From assembly GCF_018873765.1 (NCBI RefSeq), contig NC_057920.1, positions 6,833,307 through 6,897,306 of the forward strand: 64,000 bases of DNA, in the 5' to 3' direction. A program made the translations under genes and the position numbers. Below the pieces are notes generated by a model. It was not told the DNA's origin, did not search any database, and saw nothing but the letters and a program-made list of their open reading frames with translations. Positions 39,770-51,226 of the stretch are shown here, piece by piece (positions within the stretch are counted from its first letter, which is position 1; each line of letters begins with the position of its first letter). This DNA comes from Telopea speciosissima (lineage: Eukaryota > Streptophyta > Magnoliopsida > Proteales > Proteaceae).

Positions 39770-42198
39770 GTACAAAAACAAAAATTACAAAATATGATGA
39801 CATCAATTACGACATATGTTAACCATATGAAGTACTAGAGCAAAATTTTCATATACAATATTTACACAACAACTTTATATACACAGTTCAAGCCATGATT
39901 CAAACATTCAATAAAACAACAGGCTTTTCACCCAAGCAATTCCCCTGAAGCTCTAGCTTTCTAATCCCTGTTTTGTCCCCTTATTTTTATAATCCCCTCT
40001 TTGTCAACTTTAGTCCTTTTCTCTCAGATATCTCTTTGATCTCCTGCAATCAATAATTTACCTATCTCCTTATACACCACTCACTAAATATAGATTGGCA
40101 AAGATATTTCTTTCACAATCTCATTGGATTCCTTCTTCACCTCCTTCGAGATGTGTGCAATGGCAGCTGCCCCTTCTTTACCTCCTTTGAGATGTGTGCA
40201 AGGGCCGCTGCCTAAGTATACAAACTGGTGTTTTAAAAACACCATAGTTGGACTTGCTCAACCAATGAATGACTCAACCAAGGTAACATTAATTGGTTAC
40301 AATCTTCCTATCATTTGTGGAATTATTAATCACAAGAACCCAAAGTGCAACATTTCAGATGAGTGAATACCAAAATTGTGAAGAGTTCTGGCAATGATAT
40401 TGCTTCCTTTGTAACTTAGTCCAAAATAGTTAAAGATCACGAAATGTGAGCAACACTGTTCAAGATTATAATCTCAAACTGAACTACATAGTTGCCATGG
40501 CTACTAGGTGAGGCCAAGGAGCCCTAGGGGAGCACCATATTCCAGGAAGATTTGCCTAATTACAGGGTATGCTTCCATATTCAACCTGCCTTATTTCCAT
40601 GGCATTGCCTACATGATGCCTTGACAAGTGACAACTTCAACCGAAAGAAACAAGTTACGTAGTTGGATCACTAGCTGAATACAAGAAGAAGCTTGAAGGA
40701 GGCCAAATTGCAACTTATACTTGTTTACTCATAATCAACAGTAAATGAAACTTTCAAGCCATCATATTGTTCATATACTCATTTTAGTTAGAACGAAATG
40801 AGGATATTTGCTACAGATGGAAATAAAGAGAAAAATAACTGGTCATTATTAAAGGTAGAAAACAGAGATGCACGTTATGGAAAAAAAATTAAGAAGAAAA
40901 CCCTTTTAAGGAACAGAGGATAAGGACAGTGCATTTAATTCATCCCACTCCTTGAATATGACCCTACTGTCTACCCGTAACCAATTCCAAAGTTCCAAAA
41001 TTCTTTCCTTGTTTCACTAAAGCTAGAAGTAACAACCCCTTAATTAACTTACCATAACCCTACAACCCCACAGAGGAGACTAGAGAGAGAAGATAAATGA
41101 TTTCAATGTTAAATGACCCCCATGCAAAGCATACAAAGATTCCAAATGCTTCAAAAAGATACAAAGATTCCAAATGCTTCAAAAAGATATTTAAGATTAG
41201 ATACTGAACAACAGAACCCACCTTCAAGGTCAAATCCAACAGGATTTTAGATTTAGAATTTGTCCAATTTAAAATTCAGTTTAACTCAAATATATTCTTA
41301 ACACTGGTTTTCTCAGAGTGGGTTCTCAAACAACTGATTTCAAGGATCGAGTGGAACAGCCTGCAACCATAGCTTAAGAAAATATGATGATACTGTGTTA
41401 TAGTGGTGATTCATGGTAAGTTATTTGATGGGAAGACATGTGAACCAGCTGAAACTTAGATTTTGTGCTGGAATCAAAAGAATTAGAAGTGAAAATTGAG
41501 GTGGTCCCCATTTTTTTTTTCCCTCGTTAGAGTAAGGTGGCCTTGGATGATGGATCAAAGAATGTAAAATAATCCATCCTTGTGTGTAAAGCTGGATTTT
41601 GCTAGTCTGAACTGCTATCAATCAGTAAAAATTTTGATCTTTGTTAACTCTTGAGATTTTGAAGCCAGCCAAGCTTATGTTATCAGAAATCTGAGCGATA
41701 AATGATGACCATTGGTCCACATTGGGTGTGCAATATTTTATTGAACAAGGATACTTGTGTTATGGTCCTGTAAAGTGATGGGTGCACCTTATTCAGCATA
41801 GCTTAATATAGTGGGTCCTATTGTTTTACGTGGAAGCAATTCACTGTCTGGGATGGATTCAGAATCCTCGTAACTCCTTCATGGCATGAAGCCTACCCTT
41901 CTCATTTGCATAATCATATTCAGAGAATTTTGATATTTAGGGAATATAAGTGATACAAGTATTCAGCTTGAGTTATACTATGTTCTTGCTGTGTGTTTTT
42001 GATGGCATTGTGACCATTGATGATAAAATCCCAGAATTGTTTGACAATCAGCTCGGTGTGGTATAGGATTGGGAACAAAAGTGGTATCCCTACTGAGTAG
42101 AGGGTGTCTAATGATATTTTATGTTCTTGTTTACCGATTTATTAGTTATTACCTAAATACGACTCTCCTAGATCTATTAGGATTGTCCCATATGGCCT
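39770..42198. other. Non-coding interior of the Harbinger element
   Basis: No gene-like frame. It contains the region upstream of the transposase, a ~45-bp imperfect direct repeat at 40127-40210 (CTCCTT(C/T)GAGATGTGTGCAA) and a 28-bp exact tandem duplication at 41131-41186 (unit ATACAAAGATTCC...). Confidence 0.55.
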
Positions 42199-45100
42199 TG
42201 TAGGCGCAGCGGACGGAGGGTCGCTGGGCGTGCACCCAGGGGAAAAGAAAGAAAATTGGAAAATGGGAGTCGCCACCTAGATTTAGGGTCTAGGACCCAT
42301 GAATGGTGCCCCTCCTTCGCAGAAGGGGTGCTAAATTAACTCCAATGACTCAATGGATGGTCTGCCCCAGATCTCTGGGTAAGTGTCAAGTTATGGGCTG
42401 GAAAGGTGTTAGGCACCCAGCAACCGCCCGGCCGACGGCCGGTCTTCCTAGACCAAATTCTGTTGTGTACTGTTGTGTTATACATATTATGCACCTAATT
42501 AAACTAATTTTTTTTTTGAAGATTTTTTTATTAACTTGATTGAAATTTATGAACCTAATTAGGCTAGTTAAGATTAATGTTTTAATCCTAATTACTACTC
42601 CTAAGTTTGGTGATTATGTACATTATGCATCCTAATTAAGCTAATTAATGGATTTTACCTAAATTAGAAAGCCTAACTCTATGATTAAAAACATGATTGA
42701 CTGTAAAAAAGAAAATCAAGTTTAATTATATTATGGAAAAGGACAATCATTGATAAGCAAAACAGCTCATAGGCCAAAATAGCCAAAATTACAAAAATGC
42801 CACTAAAGGGCCAAAATATGTATAAAGGCATGAAATCATATTTAAATGCTGTAAATAAGCAAAACATGATTAAATAACATTAACATCATGCATTTGGATC
42901 ATCAAGAGCACATGAAATGGCAAGGAAATGTGGGGGTGATAAAAATTACCAAAATGCCCCTGTTATGGCAAACATGTAGAAAATGCATGATAATTCATGA
43001 AAATGCTGACTTATGCTTAAAATATGTTTATTAAATGTTAAAACATGCGGCAAAAGTAACAGGAGCCTTTCCGGGGTCCTAAGCAAGGTTTGGTCACAAA
43101 ATGACCAAAATGCCCCTAAGGGCGAAATGGCAAAAGTGTCAAAAGACACTTAGAATCATTGTAGGCATCAAAAGTGATGTTAAACATCCTAAAATGACTG
43201 AACACACCAAATGATATTTCCAGAATGATAGCCTAGGCCCACGTTTGGTAAATTACCAAAATGCCCCTAGAGGGCGCAAATGACTTTGTATGCATATCTA
43301 TCAAGCATGATGGTCACGTATGCATATGAAAACATCCTAAACCATTCTAAAACAGCATGTCATGCATACAAACATTTTTTCCTATTTTTCCAGAATTTTT
43401 CATTATAATTAGAAAAATGACATTTATACCCCAAAATGAGGTGGGAAATGTATAAAAACTATCAAACATGCATGTTAGTGGATAATGATTCCATAAAATC
43501 AAGCATGATGAAATATGCATTCCATAATTTTTTTGTGAATTTTTATGTATTTATATTATTTTTAATATTTTCTGAAATGCTAAAAAAGAAGGGAAAGCAA
43601 AGAAAAATACAAAATCCCCATCACAGATCCGAATTGGATCAAACCAGAGCCCATTCCCACTAATCAAAACATGATCTTTAACATGGTCATAACACTTTTG
43701 TCCAAATACCCACCCACATGTTCAGATTTTACATAATCCGAAATCCTTTACAGGGGCAAAAATATCACAAAAAAATGATTTGGAGCTTGAGAAAATTAAT
43801 GAATGTCAAACATAGTGACAAGCATCATCCCTGAAAATTTCATATTTTTAGCACTCTTGAATTATTTTTAACATTTTTATAACTGAAAAACAACCTTTAT
43901 TGTAAAGAAAATCAAAACAAATACTTAGAAATAAGTAAAAATATGGAAAAATACCCTTGAAGCGTGGAAGTGCCTGGGCTCAGCTTGAGTAATCTTTTTT
44001 TGACCGTAAGTATCACCGGAAACCTCCAAAAGCCGCTCCAAGTGTGGTTGCTCAGAATGGCAAGAGTGGTGAAGAAGGGGTATTTACGGAATTTTATATC
44101 AGTAATGGAGCATAACCTATGGATAAGAAAACCATGGATGGAAATAGGGGATCAAGGACTACGTGAAGGTAAATTTTCACTAATTTTCCTCCGTCCCCCA
44201 ACCTCTCTAAAACATCTCCTATTTATAGGAAAAAAGTGTTCGAGGAAAGGTCTCAAAGACCCCTGGTGCATTAATGGCTAGGATAAGGAGTGATGGGTTG
44301 GCTTGCGTGTGGCCAGGCTTGCTGCGCAGCCTGGGCTTGCATGTACCTAGGCTTGCTGTGCAGCCTGGGCTTGCGTGTGCCTAGGCCTGCTGGGCAGGTG
44401 GGCATGGGTGATGGGCCTTGTGTGGCTCAGCCTAAATGGTGGGGCTTTGTCCCTTGCCGACAGTTCAGGTGGGTCGGCTCAGGTCGGGTCAATCCGGTCT
44501 GACTCGGGTCGGTCAACTTTTTATTTTATTTTTCTCTCTTTCTTAAAGATTCCATTTTAAAGGCCCACATTCAAATATTGATATCTTCTAATCTGTGTGG
44601 TCGATTTTGACACGCCACATATTACCGCAAAAGTCTCAACCCGTACTTTTCATCCGTGTGACAGATATGGTCGGATTTTACCTAAAAATGGCACGAATAT
44701 CGAGAAAAGCATATAAATGGTGTTTCACACCGATCAAGGTCCAACTGATACCAAAATTACATGAAATTTTACGTGTAAGCACAATATGACCAAATAAAGT
44801 TATCCAAATGATTTCAGGTCACATCGAGTGGCTCGGGTACCAAGAACCATACTAGGAGCAAAACGGTCATTTTCACAAAAGTTACCCGATTTGGCCGAAA
44901 CTTTACGTGAAAACTTAGTATGACCAAATGAGGTCATCCAAAGTATTTTGGACTAAATCGGGTGGTCCAGATACCGAGAACCGTGCCAGGGGCAAAACGG
45001 TCATTTTCATGAAAGGTGTTGGATTTGGGTGAAACTTCAAATGTGAACTTAAAATGGTTAAATACGGCTATGTTAAGGGTTTAGGCTCTATTTGGGACAG

Positions 45101-45224
45101 TTTGGGTATAAAAAGTGGGGTAGGGGTAATTTGGTAATTCTTGCCATTCAGTCACCACACGAGTTACGTCCTTAACCATCATTGCCAAGACATACTTCCA
45201 AGGTGTCAAAATGTGGTGTCTGCA
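42199..45224. mobile_element. Solo LTR fossil, Ogre/Tat-like, nested in the Harbinger element
   Basis: About 3.0 kb from TGTAGGCGCAGCGG to GGTGTCTGCA, flanked by near-identical 5-bp sequences (GGCCT at 42194-42198, AGCCT at 45225-45229). The block GGGAGTCGCCACCTAG with TTAGGCACCC near the left end, and AAAATGTGGTGTCT at the right end, are strings I associate with large plant Ty3-type LTRs. Repeated ACCAAAATGCCCCT motifs occur at 42949-43270, and ~134-bp tandem units at 44740-45060. No internal genes are present, so it reads as a solo LTR. It is younger than the Harbinger insertion it sits in. Confidence 0.6.
44740..45060. repeat. ~134-bp tandem repeat inside the solo LTR
   Basis: Two full and one partial unit share ACTTTACGTG, ATGACCAAAT, TCATCCAAA and GGCAAAACGGTCATTTTCA. 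Divergence between units is moderate. Confidence 0.65.
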
Positions 45225-45839
45225 AGCCTGAATTATTCTTTGATTTAAAGATATTGTCTATTGGCTACTGTTTCGAGTCTTTCAAATACAATACCACATT
45301 AGAAGGGGTAGAACAGGATAACAGTAAAGAGAGCAGGTAAGGAAGAAGAGGAACAAAGAAAGATGAAGGGAAATCATACCAAGGGGAAAAAGGAAGAAGA
45401 AAAAATTAATGGAGGAGAGAGAGAAGTTTCTCACGCCACAGCCATAACACAGTAGCAACTCAAAAACTCTTTCACTTCATTTTAATCTTCCATTGTATTA
45501 CATCAATATAAAGAAAAACACTTTTACATGATAATAGAAACTCAAATAAAATGAAAACTAAACAATCTAGGCAATATATCAAATATGCTCTCAAGTCGCC
45601 CCCAAATCAACTACTTAACCTATGTATTTTTTAAAAATCCATAACTATAATGCAGCTGTCTCAGAGAAGGGAGAGAGTGAAGAAATGTGGCATACCTGTG
45701 TTAATCCAAGATGTTCCTTCCACCACAGATTTTCAAAACAACCCTAACTACAATCGAACCTGAAATGGAGAGAAAAATCGGTTAGCAATCAAATAATTCC
45801 ATTTTTTTAAAAAAAAAAAAAAAAAAACCCTAACTACAA

Positions 45840-45980
45840 TCGGAGAATAATAAAGGGAGAGACAGGGAGATACATAGACACAGAGAGAGAGACAGAGATA
45901 ATGAGAGAGAGGCAGAGACAACAATAGAGATAGAGAGCGATAGACAGAGAAACAAATAGAGAGAGAGAGAGAGAAATGGA
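45840..45980. repeat. GA-rich low-complexity tract
   Basis: About 140 bp of GAGAGA with GACA and GATA variants near the right end of the Harbinger element. No coding capacity is inferred on either strand. Confidence 0.8.
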
Positions 45981-46009
45981 GTCGTAAAGAACCTTTGTAG
46001 ACGAAAAGG

Positions 46010-46275
46010 AGAAGGCTGAGAGAAACCCTAGTATTGACTTCCTTTGTCTTCGGTTTGGAGAAAAAACGAGATGGCAAGACTAGAGTTGCAGAGACGACTT
46101 CGGCTTTGGTTTGGAGAAGAAATGAGAAGGATGCGAGAAACCCTAGTCTCGATTTCCTTCGTCTTCGGTTTGGAGAAGAAACGAGATGGCAAGACGAGAG
46201 TTGCAGAGACGACTTCGTCTTCGTTTTGGAGAAGAAACGAGAAGGCTGAGAGAAACCCTATCGACTTCCTTCGTT
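46010..46275. repeat. ~116-bp tandem repeat at right end of the Harbinger element
   Basis: Two units plus a partial third, beginning at about 46020, 46134 and 46250. Each holds GAGAAACCCTAG or its trimmed form, TTCGGTTTGGAGAAG, GATGGCAAGAC and GAGTTGCAGAGACGACTTCG. The GAAACCCTAG string is typical of plant 5' leaders, so a duplicated leader or promoter is possible. Confidence 0.75.
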
Positions 46276-46531
46276 TCGATCTCGATAAAATTGGAGTCCA
46301 CAAGATTCCACCGTATTTATTTGAGGGCTTGGAATCCTGGATTCTATTTGGAATTCACCCCCTTGGACGAATTCTGGTGGATTCCAAAATTTAGCCTAAA
46401 AAGTAGATTTTTATGGATTCTTGGAATCCAATACGGATCTGGGTTCCGAGAAACCAAACACCCAAAAAATGACGGAATCCGGATTCCATCGAATCCGACT
46501 CCGAAGATACCTCCAACCAAACGCGTCCTTA

Positions 46532-47161
46532 ATAATTACCTTTTTTTGTCTCATTTTTTGGGCTGATGTGCTCTGTGCCGTTGCGCCCAGACACATGTGG
46601 TGGGTATTTCTGCCATTTGGGGGGGTAGGGCAGTCATTTTCTCCACCCATTGTGTCTGGTACAGCCTACACCCCAGCACAGAGAATATTTGGCCCTTTTG
46701 GTGAAAAAAAAACATGTTTGGCAATGTAGCTCCTCCGTCTAGACCATTGTTCTAAGTATTGGTATCATATCGCCCGTATTGCACGATTCATATCGATTTT
46801 GCTAGTCACTGATTCCGATACCATGCTGATACCGTATCTGTAGCACGGTACAAATAAGGGGTAAATGGTCAAAAAACTCAATTTTTTAAGGAAATCAAGG
46901 GGTAATTTTGTCTAATATAGCCAATCCAGGCCGGTATCGTATCGGTATCATATTGATTATTCGTGTTGCCGATAACCGTTCTAACACCATGCACTAAAAC
47001 CATGGTCCAGACACAAAAAGAATTGAAATGACTACCTTACTCCCTGAATGCAAAATCCAATCCCAATTGATGCTTCCATGCTTGCTATAATTGGCTCCAC
47101 GCTGATGCAGGCCATGCTATTGCTGCCAGGTAAAGACACCTCTCCTTTTTTGTTGATGCTA
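46532..47161. other. Spacer between Harbinger element and Pack-MULE
   Basis: No gene. It contains a CGATAC-rich degenerate repeat (46750-46975) and a segment with a G-run at 46619-46626. Nothing else is recognised. Confidence 0.5.
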
Positions 47162-47611
47162 TAAATTTATGGGTTTTTTACAATTACTATCCAAAAAACT
47201 TTGATATCTACTATTACTCCCCTAAAATCTTTCAAACAACTATTATCTTCCCTGTTGCATAAGAATAACTAATTGGCTCCCACCGTTACATTTCCGTAAC
47301 GGAGAGAGTTAACCGTGACAATGTGCCATTGTCATGAATTTTTTAAGACCAAAATGCCCTTCAAGGTGGTAATTTGAAAAAAAAAAACCACCCCATCACC
47401 GTCCCTTCTCCTCCTCCTTCTTCTCCTTCTTCTTCTTCCTCCTCTGCAACCCCAAACCTTATTTTCTCCACTTGAGGTCTTAACCCCATCACCGTCCCTT
47501 CTCCTCCTCCTCCTCCTTCAAACTCAAAGCTGCAAAACGACCAAAACCTCAACGGCATTTCTAGGACCAAAATGCCCGTTGTCTCTCTAAGGTGTTGACT
47601 GGATCCTTCTG

Positions 47612-47851
47612 TTATTTACTTCCGTCACAGCAACACCAGCAAAAGCCATTCCTCCTCCTCCTCTGTTCATCATCTTTTTCTTCTTGAACTGCTTCTTCTT
47701 GTTCTCTCCTAACCCTAATTGCTTCTTCTTCTTGTCTCTTTCGATCACTGTGCTTCATGAAGATCAGTTTCTCCGACTGTGGAGAACCCCAATCATTGCC
47801 TCCCCATGTCATGTCTGAATCTGAAGATTCATGTCGAATGCAATTCCCCAT
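47612..47851 (-). pseudogene. Captured fragment of a small MGNC (myristoylation-type) protein gene
   Basis: An open frame starts MGNCIRHESSDSDMTWGGND, then WGSPQSEKL. MGNC is a classic N-myristoylation and palmitoylation start, and the MGNC-RHES-W-G-DDWG pattern recalls a family of small uncharacterised plant proteins anchored to membranes. After about 40 residues the sequence turns into a charged Arg/Glu/Gln stretch and ends CWCCCDGSK near the inverted repeat, so only the 5' part of the source gene seems present. It could still be translated if transcribed. Confidence 0.6.
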
Positions 47852-48569
47852 TTTGGATTGTTTCTACTTGTAATCTCTTTTTTTTCAGTTCTTCTCTGTG
47901 TGGAATTTCTGAACAAATCCCAAATCCATCGACCCTATTCTCTATTCTCTATTTTCATTTATTTATACTCACTGAAACAACCATCCCTGTTCCCATTTTC
48001 TCTTATTTTATTTTCCTCTCTCCCTCATCTGCCTAAGGATTCTCAACTCGAAAAACCAGCCCAAGAATAAGGTTCGATGCCAAAGAAATCTACAGGGGTA
48101 TCTCCCACTTGAAATAGAATTTCAGATGATCGATAGCGAGAGGGTTTTCGGTTAATGGAGGAAAAAATGAAAAGGAGAAGGAGAAAAAAGTGGATTCAGA
48201 ATAGAGGAAGAAGATTGGTTGCAGGTTTATGGGGTTCGGTTCTGGATTTCAGATGGAAGAGAAGTGAAGAGAAAGGAAAAGGGTAGAATTGGTTCAGTCG
48301 GAGTATTGGAATGGAGAGAGAATAACCTAACCTAGATGGTGGAAATAGGAGAGAGATGAGTTGCAGGTTTTGAATATCTCGTCGAAAGTTGCAGGTTTTG
48401 AGTACGAGCACGGTCGTTGCTTCTCTCTGATTTCGTTCATCGCCGGAAGTTTCAGGTCCTCATCGGAAATGCCGGTGTTCCTGTGACCAAAATGCCCTTT
48501 TGGGGTCGTAGACTTCGTCCTCGTCGTCATCGGAACCAGAAGAGGCCATGTCCATTGCCATGACGGTGG

Positions 48570-49240
48570 ACATCCGATCGACGGACTCCATTTTCTTGTA
48601 ATCTTCCCAGTTCAAGGGTTCTCTCTTCCGTTTCTCTTTCCTTATTCCATGGTGTTCCTCCTGTATTTTTTTTTTGTATCAACAATAGTCAAGTCAATAG
48701 ACCCTTTTAGTATTTTTTTTTATAAAATTTTCAGAGAGGGAGAGAGAGATTGGTGGTACCTTTAACTGATTAAGAGCATTTGGTGAGTGTCCAAGAAGTA
48801 TACGGTCATGACCAGGAGAGAGGAGGTTGTTTCACCTGCAAGAAGGAGGTCTGCTACAATACTCACTTTCTCTTTATCAATTAAGTTTGTACTTGTCAAA
48901 AGCAAATCCAAAAAGTCTCCTTTTCCAAGCCCCACACCCCCTTCCTCTCTGCGCTCTTCCATAATGGCTCTTACGGTGGACGAAATCCTTGCTCTTGCCT
49001 GCACAACCCCATTAATACCCATTCCATTAAGAAGAAGAAGAGGCTTTAATTACATATAAAATCCATAGTTGTTACCTTTACAGCTTTGGCATATGAGGTT
49101 CCTGGAACTTATGAGGTTCCTGGAACTTATAATGGGAGACACCAAACCCTTCATGAAGGTAAGGAATTCTTCTAATATCATTGAGGTTCGTGGGTCTTTT
49201 GGTTCCAAGGTAAGTATTTGCTTCACCATAACCCCAAACC
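48570..49240 (-). pseudogene. Captured cytochrome P450 fragment (clan 85, CYP724/CYP90-like) with introns
   Basis: Reading on the minus strand: [20 protein letters not shown] and EEFLTFMKG (about 49230-49130), a short duplication around VPGTS, then YAKAVK and a donor; after a ~75-bp intron, [17 protein letters not shown] (from about 49000), [20 protein letters not shown], the oxygen-binding I-helix [13 protein letters not shown], then VYFL and, one frameshift later, [10 protein letters not shown] with a donor; after a ~100-bp intron, EEHHGIRKEK and EPLNWEDYKKM (about 48650-48570). This order matches brassinosteroid C-22 hydroxylase-type P450s (CYP724, CYP90). The heme-binding Cys region and the N-terminus are absent. 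It is a fragment, not a working enzyme. Confidence 0.82.
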
Positions 49241-49739
49241 TTTTGCACCTTTGAGTTTGAAGGAGAAGGAGGAGGAGGAGGACAAGGGACGGTGATGGGG
49301 TTAGGACCTCAAGTGGAGAAAACAAGGTTTGGGGTTGCAGAGGAGGAAGAAGAAAAAGAAGGAGAAGAAGGAGGAGGAGAAGGGAGGGTGATGGGGTGTT
49401 TTTTTTTTTAACAATTACCACCCCAAAAGGGCATTTTGGTCTTAAAAAATCTGTGACAATGGCACACTGTCACGACTAACTCTCTCCGTTACGGAAATAT
49501 AACGGCGGGGGCAGTTAGTTATTAGTATGCAACAAGGGAGGGTAATAGTTGTTTGAAAGTTTTTAGGGGTAATAGTAGATATCAAAATTTTTGGGGTGGT
49601 AATTATTAAAAACACTAAATTTATTTGAGTAGTTTGAATCAAGTTTTTCTTCACCCCCGGCCAATGAGGAATCTAGTCATGACAACCATTGGTGAAAGAA
49701 AACTTCCCATTTTTTTATTTTCTCAAGAGCTAAAAAGAA

Positions 49740-50080
49740 ATTATTAGCTAGGAACTTGGATAGAACTCATCTTCAAAAGTCAGCCATTAAGGAGAAGGTG
49801 CTCAAGTACCTATAAACACCTCACATTCCTCATTCATATCCGATGTGAGAGCTATCGAGATTTCTCTATCTCCCCCTTCACACGGGAATATCCGATATTA
49901 TACTGAGTACTCACGCCCTGACTTTTCCCAAATTTAGAATTGTCACAACCTTGATCCTAATACCACTTGTTAGTAACTGGGGTAAAACTCATCTTTAAAA
50001 GGTAACCATTAAGGAGAGGATGCCCAAATACTCCATATTCCCCATTGTGGAACCTCAATAACTTGAACTCATTTAGTCAT
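49740..50080. repeat. Imperfect direct repeat (~90 bp)
   Basis: A block with AACTCATCTTCAAAAG and CCATTAAGGAGAAGGTGC (from about 49770) recurs from about 49985 as AACTCATCTTTAAAAG and CCATTAAGGAGAGGATGC. Origin unknown; it could be a retroelement scrap. Confidence 0.55.
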
Positions 50081-50255
50081 ATGCGAGGATGACATTCTAC
50101 TTTTCTGGTCAAGTATTTTAACTTTCCCTAAGGAAGTTTGCTATGGAATTAAATGGTTCTTCTCTCGCATGGGAAAAGATAAGTTGCATCAAAAGGAAAG
50201 AGGTCTTGGGTTGAGAAGAACTGAAGAATGTAATGGGTTGTTCTAATGTGGCATA

Positions 50256-50639
50256 TAGGGGTGTCAATGAGCCGGGCTTGCCCTAAATCCTAGCCCAACT
50301 CTAGAGGTCTCAAATTTGGCCCAAGCCTAGCCCGGCCTTGCCAAGGCGTAACATATCCTCAACCTCAACCCTACCCTGATTGACCTTGATTGGGCAAGGC
50401 TGGACCAGGTTGGCCATGAATTTTAATTGTAATTCAGTATATATATTATAGTTGTAATTGTAATTATATATATAGAGTCGGGCTAGGCAGGATAGGTCTC
50501 AGCCCGATGCATCAATCCAAGCATGACTCAACCCTGCCAGGGCCAGGAAACTATTAAGCTCAAGCCCACCTTGTGGACTAAAAAACCAAGCCCAGGCCTA
50601 TTCGGGCTCGGGCTGGCCAATCTTTTTATGACACCCCTA
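50256..50639. mobile_element. hAT-type MITE, 384 bp
   Basis: Ends TAGGGGTGTCAATGAG and the inverse TATGACACCCCTA. Flanks GTGGCATA (50248-50255) and GAGGCATA (50640-50647) form an 8-bp duplication with one mismatch, typical of hAT elements. The interior is rich in GGGC and GCCC motifs (AGCCCGGC, GGGCTCGGGC) and non-coding. Confidence 0.8.
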
Positions 50640-51218
50640 GAGGCATAGCTAGGATATAGCCTCAAATCAAGACTCCAATCACATGTTAGATATCCTTAGT
50701 CTCCCTAATCCGTGGAGACCGATGCTGATTCGTAGCTGGTCTTGTATCAATGGATTGGTACAAGAAAGGGTAAAAATGTAAAATATATTATTTTTTTAAG
50801 GAAATAGGGGTAAACCTAACCAATCTGGATCAGTATCTAGTGATACCAATTACAAAAACCCTAGTTTGACCAACATCTAGCACCATGGTTCGTAATCTCA
50901 GATCGGATCGACCATGACCGATCCTAAGATTATACTGATCTGTCAAGTTGTTCCTGGATCAGTCAACTTGGTTGGATCAGACTATATGATCTAAAATCTG
51001 ATACTTGCCTCTTTTTTGTGGGTTTTTTACCTTATTTTTGAATATTTTACGGATCTATACTGATTTTTAATATTTTATTAATATTTTTTATCAATCCAAT
51101 CCCAATCCAAAAAAACTTGGAATTTGATCATTTTTTACCGATTCAAGTCGAGTTTGACTGATTCAGATTGATATGGCATCAGTAATCGGCCATGACCAAT
51201 CCCGAGTCCGATACCTGG
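50640..51218. other. Degenerate repeat-rich spacer
   Basis: No gene. It holds scattered GATCGGATCGACC and GATACCGAT-like strings that resemble the CGATAC-rich family and a GATC-rich relative, which reappears at 53030-53600. Confidence 0.45.
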
Positions 51219-51226
51219 ATTTTGAA

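Larger units (their letters stand above)
35621..46528. mobile_element. Large PIF/Harbinger DNA transposon, 10.9 kb
   Basis: Ends are GGACGTGTTTGGTTGGAGGT and the imperfect inverse at 46509-46528, with similarity continuing for about 45 bp. Both flanks are TTA (35618-35620 and 46529-46531), the 3-bp duplication of this superfamily. Inside lie a DDE transposase (39766-38515), a Myb/SANT-like second ORF (38154-37267), a GRF zinc-finger ORF (36793-36265), subterminal repeats at both ends and a nested solo LTR (42199-45224). All three ORFs run on the minus strand. The size is well above the usual 3-6 kb, partly because of the 3-kb nested insertion. Confidence 0.88.
47171..49615. mobile_element. 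Pack-MULE with captured host gene fragments
   Basis: Inverted arms of about 365 bp (47171-47535 and about 49240-49615) align collinearly, sharing TTTGATATCTACTATTAC, TTTCAAACAACTATTA, TTTCCGTAACGGAGAGAGTT and AAGACCAAAATGCCCTT. The flanks carry an exact 9-bp duplication TAAATTTAT (47162-47170 and 49616-49624), as expected for Mutator-like elements. No transposase is present. The centre holds P450 exons with introns (49240-48570, minus strand) and an MGNC-type gene fragment (47851-47612, minus strand), which fits a Pack-MULE that moved genomic, not cDNA, pieces. Confidence 0.88.

Noticed and set aside
45748-46077. 109-residue Ser/Leu-rich minus-strand frame
   Set aside because: It is the translation of a GA-rich low-complexity tract.
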